From the NCBI RefSeq assembly GCF_900115065.1, contig NZ_FOVE01000011.1:37842-101841 (forward strand): a stretch of 64,000 bases of DNA. The letters are read 5' to 3'. The translations under genes and the position numbers were made by a program. Below are positions 17,112 to 25,748 of this stretch, piece by piece. The notes beneath the pieces are model-generated. The model was not told the origin of the DNA. It did no database searches and was given only the letters and a program-made list of their open reading frames with translations. The number at the start of each line of letters is the position of its first letter. Positions within the stretch are counted from its first letter, which is position 1. This stretch comes from Formivibrio citricus (GTDB lineage Bacteria; Pseudomonadota; Gammaproteobacteria; Burkholderiales; Chitinibacteraceae).

Positions 17112-17188
17112 GGAGTATTTCCGTGTATGCGATGGGTGGTTGGCATTAAACTGCCGCGATTTTAACAAAAGCTGTTGTTCCGCGCCCC

Positions 17189-17533
17189 ATGCAATTTACT
17201 CCCGCCTTCTTTACGATTCCGCTGTTGATCGCCTCCAACGTTTTCATGACCTTTGCCTGGTATGGTCACCTCAAGCATGCGCAGAGCAAACCCTGGTTGC
17301 TGGCCGCTCTGGCGAGTTGGGGGGTGGCGCTGTTCGAGTATCTGCTGCAAGTACCTGCCAACCGGATGGGTTTTGGTTCTTTCTCGTTGTCCCAGCTCAA
17401 GATCATCCAGGAAGTCATCACGCTGGCCGTGTTCATTCCTTTTGCCGTTTTTTACATGGACCAGCCTTTCAAATGGGATTTCCTGTGGGCCGGACTCTGT
17501 CTGGTCGGCGCGGTTTATTTCATGTTCCGCTAA
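17189..17533 (+). CDS. DUF486 family small membrane protein (DMT-like)
   Basis: A 114-aa protein with four predicted transmembrane helices ([67 protein letters not shown]). It belongs to the DUF486 family, related to half-size drug/metabolite transporters; substrate unknown. Divergent from the TPR gene and 85 bp upstream of upp. Confidence 0.88.
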   Translation: MQFTPAFFTIPLLIASNVFMTFAWYGHLKHAQSKPWLLAALASWGVALFEYLLQVPANRMGFGSFSLSQLKIIQEVITLAVFIPFAVFYMDQPFKWDFLWAGLCLVGAVYFMFR

Positions 17534-17618
17534 TAAGTCAACGACTTGCCGGAAGCCGCAATGGCGGCAATTTTCGGCTGGTTTAAACTGTGCGGCGTCC
17601 ATCTACTCTGGAGCCGCC

Positions 17619-18245
17619 ATGAAAGTTACCGTCGTCAACCATCCCCTCGTGCAGCACAAGCTTTCCCTGCTGCGCGAAGCCGATGTCAGTACCAACAAAT
17701 TTCGCATTCTGACGGAAGAGCTTGCCCGGCTTCTGGCCTATGAGGCCACGCGCGATCTGGAAACCGAGGAAATCACCATCGAAGGCTGGTGCGGCCCGGT
17801 CAAAGTGCGCCAGATCAAGGGCAAGAAACTGACTGTCGTGCCGATCCTGCGCGCGGGCTTGGGCATGCTCAACGGCGTGCTCGATCTGGTTCCGTCGGCC
17901 AAGATCAGTGTGGTGGGCCTTGCGCGCAACCACGAAACCCTGCAACCCGAACCGTATTTCGAAAAATTCGTCGGCCGTCTGGACGAGCGCATCGCCTTGA
18001 TCATCGATCCGATGCTGGCGACCGGCGGCTCGCTCGCGGCCACCATCGACATGCTCAAGCGCAACGGCTGCAAGCAGATCAAGGCCATCGTCATGGTGGC
18101 TGCGCCGGAAGGCGTGAAGCTGGTGAACGAGCAGCATCCGGATGTCGAAATTGTCGCTGCCGCGTTGGACAGCCATCTCAATGAGCTCGGATACATCATT
18201 CCGGGGCTGGGCGATGCCGGAGACAAAATCTTCGGCACGAAGTAA
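17619..18245 (+). CDS. upp: Uracil phosphoribosyltransferase
   Basis: Makes UMP from uracil and PRPP. The PRPP-binding loop is [16 protein letters not shown], the uracil-binding C-terminal region is [18 protein letters not shown], and [14 protein letters not shown] is the conserved flexible segment. 208 aa from ATG 17619, which is preceded by CTGGAG. It pairs functionally with uraA downstream. Confidence 0.97.
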   Translation: MKVTVVNHPLVQHKLSLLREADVSTNKFRILTEELARLLAYEATRDLETEEITIEGWCGPVKVRQIKGKKLTVVPILRAGLGMLNGVLDLVPSAKISVVGLARNHETLQPEPYFEKFVGRLDERIALIIDPMLATGGSLAATIDMLKRNGCKQIKAIVMVAAPEGVKLVNEQHPDVEIVAAALDSHLNELGYIIPGLGDAGDKIFGTK

Positions 18246-18280
18246 AACCGGCGCAAACGGCCTCATGGCTTTGTCGCGCG

Positions 18281-18341
18281 CTGCTCGACATCCTCATGGG
18301 CAACACGCCCATTCCGGTGTCTGTGCTGCGGGCTTCGCGCC
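18281..18341 (+). repeat. Hairpin module A of the upp-uraA intergenic region
   Basis: Shares ATCCTCATG...ATTCCGGT...CTGCG with module B (18402-18467) and with the interior of the 144-bp element. The central hairpin is ATGGGC/GCCCAT (18296-18301, 18307-18312) with a 5-nt loop. Flanks CGCTGCTC before it and GTGCTGC after it also match the long element. Confidence 0.7.
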
Positions 18342-18401
18342 CTGAAGTCGTTATCTTATATGCTGATCGGGCGGCTGCGCCTTCGCATCTTGCGGTCGGG
18401 C

Positions 18402-18467
18402 GGTACTCGGAATCCTCATGGACTACATGTCCATTCCGGTCCCTGCGTTCCGGCCTTCCTCAACCTG
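18402..18467 (+). repeat. Hairpin module B of the upp-uraA intergenic region
   Basis: About three quarters identical to module A over ~47 bp. Its hairpin ATGGAC/GTCCAT (18418-18423, 18429-18434) has the same loop length but a different paired sequence. The whole 18246-18539 interval contains no gene; besides the two modules it holds the uraA ribosome-binding site (AAGGGAG). Confidence 0.7.
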
Positions 18468-18539
18468 CTTTGGCTCGCTCGCCCGATGAGTTTTGAACCC
18501 TCTAAACCTGTACGTTTTCAACCGTAAGGGAGTAACTCG

Positions 18540-19784
18540 ATGTTTGCGACCTTGAAACAAGCCGTCTCCGGCGCGCAGATTCTGTTTGTCGCGTTCGGCG
18601 CGCTGGTGCTGGTGCCGCTGTTGACCGGGCTGAACCCGGCCATGGCTTTGCTTGGCGCCGGGATCGGCACGCTCGTGTTCCAGGCGTGCACCGGCCGTCA
18701 GGTGCCGATCTTCCTCGGCTCGTCCTTCGCCTTTATCGCGCCGATCATCTACTGCATGCAAACCTGGGGGCAGGGCGCGACGCAGTTCGGCCTGTTCGCC
18801 GCCGGCTTCATGTACTTCGTTTTTTCCGCGCTGGTTCGCTGGAAAGGCATGGACTTTGTGCACAAACTGCTGCCGCCGGTGGTGATCGGCCCGATCATCA
18901 TGATCATCGGCCTGACCGTGGCAACCGCTGCTGCCGGCATGGCGATGGGGCAGGCGGGCGGCAAGCAGGTCATGGATTACCAGACCTCGATGATTCTGGC
19001 CGCCATTTCGCTGGCAACTACCATTGCGGTGGCCATCTACGCCAAGGGCATGTTCCGTCTGGTGCCGATTCTGGCCGGCGTCGTGGTGGGCTACATTGCC
19101 GCGAGCTTTGTCGGCTTCGTCGATTTTGCCAAGGTGGCCGATGCAGCATGGTTCGCCGTGCCGCATTTCGTCTCGCCGGAAGTAAACTGGTACGCCGCGC
19201 TGTTCATGCTGCCGGTGGCAATTGCCCCCGCGATTGAGCACGTCGGCGGCGTGATGGCAATCGGCGGCGTGACCGGGACCGACTACACCAAATCACCCGG
19301 CCTGCACCGCACGCTGGCCGGCGACGGTCTGGGCGTGTGTATCGCCGGCCTGATCGGCGGTCCGCCCGTGACCACCTATGCCGAAGTGACCGGCGCGGTC
19401 ATGATCACCCGCAACTTCAACCCGGTCATCATGACCTGGGCGGCGATCTTTGCCATTGCCATGGCCTTCTTCGGCAAGTTCAACGCGCTGCTGCAGTCGA
19501 TTCCGATGCCGGTCATGGGCGGGATCATGGTGCTCCTGTTCGGCACGATTGCCGGCATCGGCCTCAAGACCATGCTCGACGCCAAGGTCGACCTGATGGA
19601 GCCGCGCAATCTGGTAATTGTCGCCGTGGTGCTGACTTGCGGCATCGGCGGCCTGACGCTCAAGTTCGGCGCATTCGCCCTGACCGGCGTCGGCCTGGTG
19701 AGCTTGTTCGCCATCCTGTTGAACCTGATCCTCCCGCAAAAATCGGCGAGCCATGCCGGGATCGAGGAAGGGCAGGACATCTGA
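18540..19784 (+). CDS. uraA: Uracil permease, NCS2 (nucleobase:cation symporter-2) family
   Basis: A 414-aa inner-membrane transporter with about 12-14 hydrophobic segments. NCS2 features: VFQACTGRQVPIFLGSSFAF, the glutamate-containing APAIEHVGGVMAIG and the signature SIPMPVMGGIMVLLFGTIAG. Uracil specificity is inferred from resemblance to UraA and from the upstream upp gene: the pair imports uracil and traps it as UMP. AAGGGAG precedes ATG 18540. Confidence 0.92.
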   Translation: MFATLKQAVSGAQILFVAFGALVLVPLLTGLNPAMALLGAGIGTLVFQACTGRQVPIFLGSSFAFIAPIIYCMQTWGQGATQFGLFAAGFMYFVFSALVRWKGMDFVHKLLPPVVIGPIIMIIGLTVATAAAGMAMGQAGGKQVMDYQTSMILAAISLATTIAVAIYAKGMFRLVPILAGVVVGYIAASFVGFVDFAKVADAAWFAVPHFVSPEVNWYAALFMLPVAIAPAIEHVGGVMAIGGVTGTDYTKSPGLHRTLAGDGLGVCIAGLIGGPPVTTYAEVTGAVMITRNFNPVIMTWAAIFAIAMAFFGKFNALLQSIPMPVMGGIMVLLFGTIAGIGLKTMLDAKVDLMEPRNLVIVAVVLTCGIGGLTLKFGAFALTGVGLVSLFAILLNLILPQKSASHAGIEEGQDI

Positions 19785-19801
19785 TTCAGGTGGCTCTCGC
19801 C

Positions 19802-19836
19802 AAAGGCGCTACACGGTTGGGCCGTGTAGTGCCTTT
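19802..19836. terminator. Terminator-like hairpin after uraA
   Basis: A 15-bp stem (AAAGGCGCTACACGG with CCGTGTAGTGCCTTT, one G-U pair) and 5-nt loop, followed by T-rich GTGTTT. Confidence 0.7.
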
Positions 19837-19885
19837 GTGTTTCCGGTAGAATTCAAACCTTCAACGCATTCAAGTTCAATAAGCC

Positions 19886-21655
19886 ATGAGCGCCGAAACC
19901 CCTGTAGTCAGCAATTTCCTTCGCAACATCATCGATGCCGATCTCGCCGCCAACAAATTCGCCAGCCGTCGCTGGGGGGGCGGGCCGGGCGATGCCGCCA
20001 GCCATGCGGCCGGCGTGGCCGATCCGGCCAAGATTCGCACCCGCTTTCCGCCGGAGCCCAATGGTTACCTGCACGTAGGCCATGCCAAGTCGATCTGCCT
20101 GAATTTCGGGCTGGCGCGCGATTACGATGGCGTCTGCCACATGCGCTTCGACGATACGAACCCGGAAAAGGAAGACCAGGAATACGTCGATTCGATCCTG
20201 GATGCGATCCAGTGGCTGGGTTTCGGTTGGGACAAGTTCGGTCAGAGCCATCTCTACCATGCCAGCGATTATTTCGGCTTCATGTTCCGCGCGGCGGAAT
20301 ATCTGATCGAAGCCGGCCATGCCTATGTCGACCAGCAGACCGCCGAGGAAATGCGAGTCAACCGCGGCGATTTCACCACGCCCGGCAAGGACAGCCCGTT
20401 CCGCAACCGCCCGGCGGCCGAATCGCTGGCCTTGTTCCATGAAATGCGCGATGGCAAGCATCCGGACGGCAGCATGGTGGTGCGCGCGAAGATCGACATG
20501 GCTTCGCCGAACATCAACATGCGCGATCCGGCGATCTACCGCATCCGCCATGCCGAGCATCACCGTACCGGCAACCAGTGGTGCGTGTATCCGATGTACA
20601 CCTTCGCTCATCCGATCGAGGATGCGCTGGAGCAGATCACGCATTCGATCTGTACGCTGGAATTCGAAGATCAGCGCCCGTTCTACGACTGGCTGCTGGC
20701 GCGTCTGGCCGAAGGCGGCCTGCTGGCTGATCCGCTGCCGCACCAGTACGAATTCGCACGTCTGAACCTGACCTACGTGATCACCAGCAAGCGCAAGCTG
20801 ATGCAGCTCGTCAACGAAAAATACGTCGAAGGCTGGGACGACCCGCGCATGCCGACCATCGTGGGTCTGCGTCGCCGTGGTTTCACACCGGAAGCGATCC
20901 AGTTGTTCTGCGAGCGCATCGGCGTGACCAAGTCCGATACCTGGATCGACTACTCGGTCCTGGAAGGCGCACTGCGCGACGATCTCGAAGAAAAGGCGGC
21001 GCGTGCCATGGTGGTGCTCGATCCGCTCAAGCTGAAGCTCACCAACTGGGATACGCTGTTCGGCGCCAATCATGCCGAGCCGTGTTCGGCGCCGGTGCAT
21101 CCGCATCACGAGGAGATGGGCAAGCGCGAATTCAACCTGACCCGCGAGGTCTGGATCGAGCGCGAGGATTTTCAGGAAGTGCCGGAAAAGGGCTTCCGCC
21201 GTTTGTTCCCGGACAACATGGCGCGCCTGAAATACGGCTACGTGATCAAGTGTACCGGTTGCGAGAAGGATGCCGAAGGCAATGTGACCGCCGTATTGGC
21301 CGAGATCGTTCCCGATACCAAGAGCGGCACACCGGGCGCGGATAGCGTCAAGGTCAAGGGCGTGATTACCTGGGTGTCCGCCTCGGAAGGGCTGAGCGCC
21401 GAAGTGCGCCTCTACGACCGCCTGTTTACCGAAGCGCAGCCCGATGCGGGCGGACGGAATTTCCTGGAGGTTCTGAATCCGGACAGCAAGCGGGTGGTCA
21501 CGGCGTATGTTGAGCCGGGGCTGGCGCAAACGACCGCCGGTACCAGTTTCCAGTTCGAGCGCCACGGCTATTTCGTTGCCGACCGCAAGGAGTGCGGCGC
21601 AGACAGACTGGTTTTCAACCGAACGGTGACGTTGAAAGACAGTTGGGGCAAGTAA
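19886..21655 (+). CDS. glnS: Glutaminyl-tRNA synthetase
   Basis: Class I aminoacyl-tRNA synthetase charging tRNA-Gln. RFPPEPNGYLHVGHAKSICL contains the HIGH-type motif (HVGH), and VITSKRKLMQLV the KMSKS-type motif. Compared with E. coli GlnS there is an insertion of roughly 18 Gly/Ala-rich residues between the N-terminal helix (NFLRNIIDADLAANKF) and the HIGH region. Length 589 aa. Confidence 0.96.
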   Translation: MSAETPVVSNFLRNIIDADLAANKFASRRWGGGPGDAASHAAGVADPAKIRTRFPPEPNGYLHVGHAKSICLNFGLARDYDGVCHMRFDDTNPEKEDQEYVDSILDAIQWLGFGWDKFGQSHLYHASDYFGFMFRAAEYLIEAGHAYVDQQTAEEMRVNRGDFTTPGKDSPFRNRPAAESLALFHEMRDGKHPDGSMVVRAKIDMASPNINMRDPAIYRIRHAEHHRTGNQWCVYPMYTFAHPIEDALEQITHSICTLEFEDQRPFYDWLLARLAEGGLLADPLPHQYEFARLNLTYVITSKRKLMQLVNEKYVEGWDDPRMPTIVGLRRRGFTPEAIQLFCERIGVTKSDTWIDYSVLEGALRDDLEEKAARAMVVLDPLKLKLTNWDTLFGANHAEPCSAPVHPHHEEMGKREFNLTREVWIEREDFQEVPEKGFRRLFPDNMARLKYGYVIKCTGCEKDAEGNVTAVLAEIVPDTKSGTPGADSVKVKGVITWVSASEGLSAEVRLYDRLFTEAQPDAGGRNFLEVLNPDSKRVVTAYVEPGLAQTTAGTSFQFERHGYFVADRKECGADRLVFNRTVTLKDSWGK

Positions 21656-21659
21656 ACAA

Positions 21660-21680
21660 AGGGGCGGCTAGACCGCCCCT
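21660..21680 (+). terminator. Hairpin after glnS
   Basis: AGGGGCGG, loop CTAGA, CCGCCCCT, then TTGT. Short T tract, so moderately supported as a terminator. Confidence 0.55.
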
Positions 21681-21807
21681 TGTCATGTCTGCCAGGGCGT
21701 CAGTTCGGGAACGATTTAACGCTATAAAAAAAGCATTTCCGAGGGGGCTGCGAGGAGGGGCGCAGGGGTTATTCTTCAAGACTACGTCATGCAGGCAGGA
21801 GCGATAC

Positions 21808-23358
21808 ATGCTGGACAACATGAAGATCGGGACCCGTTTGATTCTTGGTTCGGGGTTGGTACTGGTTCTTATCTCGGCGGTATCCGTTTACGCCATCCTG
21901 AATGTTCCCCCGGAAAAAGGCCAGATGACCCTGTTCATCCTGCTGGCTGTTGTCGCGGCGGTTTCCTCCGCGATTGCCTGGTTCCTGACCCGCGGCATTA
22001 TCCGCCCGCTCAACGATGCCTTGCATGTCGCCGAAGCGATCGCCATCGGCAACCTGAACGTGGATGTCGAAATCACGAGCAAGGATGAAATCGGACAACT
22101 GCTGGGCGGCATGCAGCAGATGATCCTCAAGCTGCGTGGCGTGATTGCCAACGTGAAGATCGTCGCAGACAACGTGGCCACCGGCAGCCACCAGCTTTCC
22201 TCAGCATCCGAGCAACTCAGCAAGGGCTCGGAAAATCTTTCGAATCAGGTCGAACAAATTGTCACAGCCATGAACGAGGTGTCGCAGGCGGTGACCGATG
22301 TAGCCAAGAGCGCGGCCAACACGACTGCCGCGAGCGAAAAAGTTCTGGACGCAGCCGTACATGGTCGCGATACGGTCGATACCACGGCAGCGGACATGGA
22401 GCGGATTGCCCAAGCCATCCAGGAAGCGGCCAACACGATTGGCGAACTGGGCAAGAATTCGGCCCAGATCGGTCAGATTGTCAACGTCATCAACGATATT
22501 GCCGGACAAACCAACCTTCTGGCGCTTAACGCCGCTATTGAAGCCGCGCGCGCCGGCGAGCAGGGCCGCGGCTTTGCCGTGGTGGCCGATGAAGTGCGCA
22601 GCCTAGCCGAACGCACCAGCCAGTCGACCAAGGACATTGCCCAGAAAGTACAGGGTATCCAGCAGGCTGCGGAAGGTTCGGTCGGCGCCATCCAGCGCGG
22701 CAGCCAGGAAGTCGGCAAGGGTGTCGGCCTGGCCAAAGAGGCCAGAGAGTCGCTCGACATCATCGTTACGGCCTCGGGGCAGGCTGAAGACATGGTGCAA
22801 TGCATTGCTTCGGCTACCGAGGAACAGTCGGTCGCAGTGGGTGAGGTTACGCACAGTCTCGCGAATATCGCCGACATTACCAACCAGTCGGTCGAATCCA
22901 CGCTGAAGATCAAGCAATCGGCGAGTGACTTGGCCAAGCAAGCATCCGATCTGCGCAGCATGATCTCGTTCTTCAAGGGCACCACGGCCGAAGCTGAAGC
23001 GCTGGTGAAGCGCGCGATTGCCCATATCAAGCAGCATGGCCGCCAGAAGGCATTCGCCGATCTCAGCGACAAGAACGGCGAATTCGTGAACCGCGATCTG
23101 TTCGTGTTTGTCTACGACATGACCGGCAAGTGTCTGGCACATGGCCGCAATGCGGAAAAGATTGGCGAGAACATGATGGGATCGAAGGACCCGGACGGGA
23201 AGTTGTTCGTGAAAGAGCGGATCGATATTGCAAAGACCAAGGGCAGCGGCTGGCAGTACTACAAGTCCATTGATCCGGTCACCAAAAAACATGAAAACAA
23301 GACCGCTTACATCGAAGTGTTCGAGGACGTGATCGTTGCCTCCGGCGCTTACAAGTAA
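21808..23358 (+). CDS. Methyl-accepting chemotaxis protein with C-terminal Cache-like domain
   Basis: 516 aa. Two transmembrane helices (~8-30 and ~38-60) are separated by only about ten residues, so no periplasmic sensor exists. A HAMP domain follows (LTRGIIRPLNDALHVAEAI), then the signalling hairpin tip GRGFAVVADEVRSLAERT. After ~residue 395 comes ~115 residues resembling a single Cache domain (NRDLFVFVYDMTGKCLAHG, DGKLFVKERIDIAKTKGSGW, YIEVFEDVIVASGAYK), which must be cytoplasmic. It may sense an intracellular small molecule. ATG 21808 has AGGAG at 21796-21800; upstream in-frame codons are not part of the family. Confidence 0.88.
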   Translation: MLDNMKIGTRLILGSGLVLVLISAVSVYAILNVPPEKGQMTLFILLAVVAAVSSAIAWFLTRGIIRPLNDALHVAEAIAIGNLNVDVEITSKDEIGQLLGGMQQMILKLRGVIANVKIVADNVATGSHQLSSASEQLSKGSENLSNQVEQIVTAMNEVSQAVTDVAKSAANTTAASEKVLDAAVHGRDTVDTTAADMERIAQAIQEAANTIGELGKNSAQIGQIVNVINDIAGQTNLLALNAAIEAARAGEQGRGFAVVADEVRSLAERTSQSTKDIAQKVQGIQQAAEGSVGAIQRGSQEVGKGVGLAKEARESLDIIVTASGQAEDMVQCIASATEEQSVAVGEVTHSLANIADITNQSVESTLKIKQSASDLAKQASDLRSMISFFKGTTAEAEALVKRAIAHIKQHGRQKAFADLSDKNGEFVNRDLFVFVYDMTGKCLAHGRNAEKIGENMMGSKDPDGKLFVKERIDIAKTKGSGWQYYKSIDPVTKKHENKTAYIEVFEDVIVASGAYK

Positions 23359-23381
23359 TCCTTCTGTTTTTTGCATGGGTG

Positions 23382-23408
23382 GACACCGGCTGCGGCCGGT
23401 GTCTTTTT
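23382..23408 (+). terminator. Terminator after the chemoreceptor gene
   Basis: GACACCGGC, loop TGCG, GCCGGTGTC, then TTTTT. Confidence 0.85.
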
Positions 23409-23479
23409 GTTTGGGGTGCTGATTGCGCGGACTCGGGTAAAATAGCCCCGCACATCAGTTTTTTCCGGATTGAATCCCC

Positions 23480-24310
23480 ATGACCAAAACCTACGAAGTC
23501 CGCCCCGGCCAGTCCGTCGAGTTGCTCAAGGAACTGCATATCCTGACCCGCGACGGGAAGATGAACCAGGACAGCCGGCGCAAGCTCAAGCAGGTTTACC
23601 ATCTGTTCCAGTTCATCGAGCCGTTGCTGAAAGAAGCTCAGCAGGATTCGCCGCAAGTGAGCCTGGTGGATCATGGCGCCGGCAAGTCCTACCTGGGCTT
23701 CATTCTCTACGACCTGTTTTTCAGGGAGCATGCGCCGCAAGGGCGCATCTGGGGCATCGAAACCCGTGACGAGCTGGTAAAGCATTCGCGGGAGCTCGCT
23801 GCACGGCTGGGGTTCGGCGGGATGTCCTTCCTTAATTTGTCGGTGGCGGATTCGATCGTCTCCAAAGAACTTCCGGAAAATATCGACATCGTGACCGCCT
23901 TGCATGCCTGCGATACCGCAACCGACGATGCGATCCGCTTTGCCCTGAAAAAACAGGCGCGTTTCATCGTGCTGGTTCCGTGTTGCCAGGCTGAAGTGGC
24001 CGCTGCGTTGCGCAAGAACAAGAACCGCTCGCTCAAATCCCCGTTGTCCGAATTGTGGCGGCATCCGATCCACACCCGCGAGTTCGGCAGCCACCTCACC
24101 AATGTCCTGCGCTGCCTGCAACTCGAAGCGCATGGCTACCAGCTCAACGTGACCGAGCTCGTGGGCTGGGAGCATTCGATGAAAAACGAGTTGATCATCG
24201 CTACCCGCAAGAACCCGCCCAGCCTGCGCGCGGCAGCTCGCCTGACCGAAATACTGGAAACGACTGGACTGGAAGAACTTTCCGAGCGCTTTTTTGTTTC
24301 CGAAGCTTGA
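23480..24310 (+). CDS. Class I SAM-dependent methyltransferase (Methyltransf_32-like)
   Basis: 276 aa, soluble. The SAM-binding motif I region is VSLVDHGAGKSYLGFIL and the acidic residue after strand 2 is in IWGIETRDELV. TALHACDTATDDAI and VLVPCCQAEVA are the motifs of a family that includes proteins related to Trm13-like enzymes. Substrate unknown; RNA or a small molecule are both possible. Convergent with the SH3-like gene. Confidence 0.8.
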   Translation: MTKTYEVRPGQSVELLKELHILTRDGKMNQDSRRKLKQVYHLFQFIEPLLKEAQQDSPQVSLVDHGAGKSYLGFILYDLFFREHAPQGRIWGIETRDELVKHSRELAARLGFGGMSFLNLSVADSIVSKELPENIDIVTALHACDTATDDAIRFALKKQARFIVLVPCCQAEVAAALRKNKNRSLKSPLSELWRHPIHTREFGSHLTNVLRCLQLEAHGYQLNVTELVGWEHSMKNELIIATRKNPPSLRAAARLTEILETTGLEELSERFFVSEA

Positions 24311-24322
24311 CGGAGAGGGCTG

Positions 24323-24361
24323 CCACAGTGAGGTGTGAAAATCAGCGCACGCTCACTGTGG
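24323..24361. terminator. Long-loop hairpin between convergent genes
   Basis: CCACAGTGAG (24323-24332) pairs perfectly with CTCACTGTGG (24352-24361). The right arm is inside the 3' end of the minus-strand gene. Loop of 19 nt and no T run, so termination is only possible. Confidence 0.35.
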
Positions 24362-25748
24362 CCCGTTTCCAGACCGGGTTTTGCCAGCGATAGAACGCAG
24401 AAAGCGCATCGGGTCTGCTGGACCAGCGCTCGACCTGGAAATTGTCCATGTTCATGATCTCGAAGCTGCGCTTGTAGCGCCCCTCATTGCGGGATTCGCG
24501 AACGGTGAGCATTTGCTTTCCGCCCGGAATCCAGCCGGCGAATTCGATGTAACCGATATCCGGGTTGTTGGCCGCCGGTGGAATCACATCAACGGCCCAG
24601 CCTTTTTCTCCTTTGCGAAACAGCCACAACTCCCGCCAGGTATCCAGCGTTTGTACCGAGAGGGTGACGGCATTGTGTTGCGGATTGACCGCTGCCGACG
24701 CCGTCCAGACAACCCCATAGGTACAACGTTCAAAAGCCGGTTGTTTTTGTTTGGCTTCAATCAGTTGCACGCACGTCTCGCCGGGCTGGCCGGGGCGGGT
24801 GGAGATCGTCAGAGGCGAACCGGTGCGAGGGATGTCGCCTGCGGCCCAGCGTGTTGCGCCAACACGGACGGCTGCATCGCTGTAGGTATTGGCATCGTCC
24901 TCGGTCAGTTCCTTCTTGTTGATCGCAGCCAGACTTTGCAGGGCGCGCTCGCCGCTGGCTTGTGCATTTTCTCCCCGGCGTGCCTGCTGGAACGCGATGG
25001 AGGAAAACACGCCGGCACGACGCATCTGGACGCGGTTCTTGATGTGCTCGGGCAGCTTCCCGGTGTCCACCTTGTCCAGCACTTCCGCACGCCAACCGTC
25101 CAGGCTTGCGCGAGCCGTCGGCGTGAGATCCGGGCTGACGCATTCGTGGCGCGTCAGGGCCAGCGCCGCGCGGGCGCGTTGCAGCGGGGTGGATTGCGGC
25201 AGCGCCAGTACGCGACGGAAAGCTTCGCCGTTGTAGCAGATTTGCACACGACCTTCGCGCTCGAAACTGACCATGCCCACGCCATAATTGGCCGCAACCT
25301 CCAGATGGGCTGCCGTGGTGGCATCGCCCATCTTGCCCCGGCTGACCGAAGCGCGCTGTGCGAGCCGGTCCGCCATAGTGCCGAGTGCATCGAAAACTTC
25401 CGGTCCGATGGCGTCTGCCGGAGCGGCCTTGAGAAATGCGGCCGCATGGCCGATACCCAGTGCTTCCTGTCCCGGTGTGTCGCGCACGAACTGGATTACG
25501 GCGAGTAGTTGTTGTGCATCGGCGGGCGTCATGGCGTAGTCGCGGACCTGATTGCTGCGGATGTAGCCGCCGCGTTCGCGGCGATGATCCCAGACTTGCA
25601 GGTAATCGCCTTTTGCACCACGAATTTCCAGGCTGTCTCCTTGCCAGAGAACGGCTTGCTGCTGGGCGGTGTCACGCGGCGCCGCGCGGAGTGCAACATG
25701 ATTCTGGGTAACGATGGCCAGCGAGGCCAGGGTGGCAACGGCTAACAT
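24342..25748 (-). CDS. Exported protein with SH3-like domain, function unknown
   Basis: 468 aa, starting with a signal peptide (MLAVATLASLAIVTQNHVALRA). Residues ~30-70 look like a bacterial SH3 domain (VLWQGDSLEIRGAKGDYLQVW, GGYIRSNQVRDY). The middle is helical with no recognised motif; the C-terminal ~120 residues are beta-rich with TolB/propeller-like strands (IEFAGWIPGGKQMLTVRESR). I do not recognise the full-length family. Its ATG overlaps the stop of the SPFH gene by one base (TAATG), so the two are translationally coupled and likely act together at the envelope. Confidence 0.75.
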   Translation of the reverse strand: MLAVATLASLAIVTQNHVALRAAPRDTAQQQAVLWQGDSLEIRGAKGDYLQVWDHRRERGGYIRSNQVRDYAMTPADAQQLLAVIQFVRDTPGQEALGIGHAAAFLKAAPADAIGPEVFDALGTMADRLAQRASVSRGKMGDATTAAHLEVAANYGVGMVSFEREGRVQICYNGEAFRRVLALPQSTPLQRARAALALTRHECVSPDLTPTARASLDGWRAEVLDKVDTGKLPEHIKNRVQMRRAGVFSSIAFQQARRGENAQASGERALQSLAAINKKELTEDDANTYSDAAVRVGATRWAAGDIPRTGSPLTISTRPGQPGETCVQLIEAKQKQPAFERCTYGVVWTASAAVNPQHNAVTLSVQTLDTWRELWLFRKGEKGWAVDVIPPAANNPDIGYIEFAGWIPGGKQMLTVRESRNEGRYKRSFEIMNMDNFQVERWSSRPDALSAFYRWQNPVWKRATVSVR

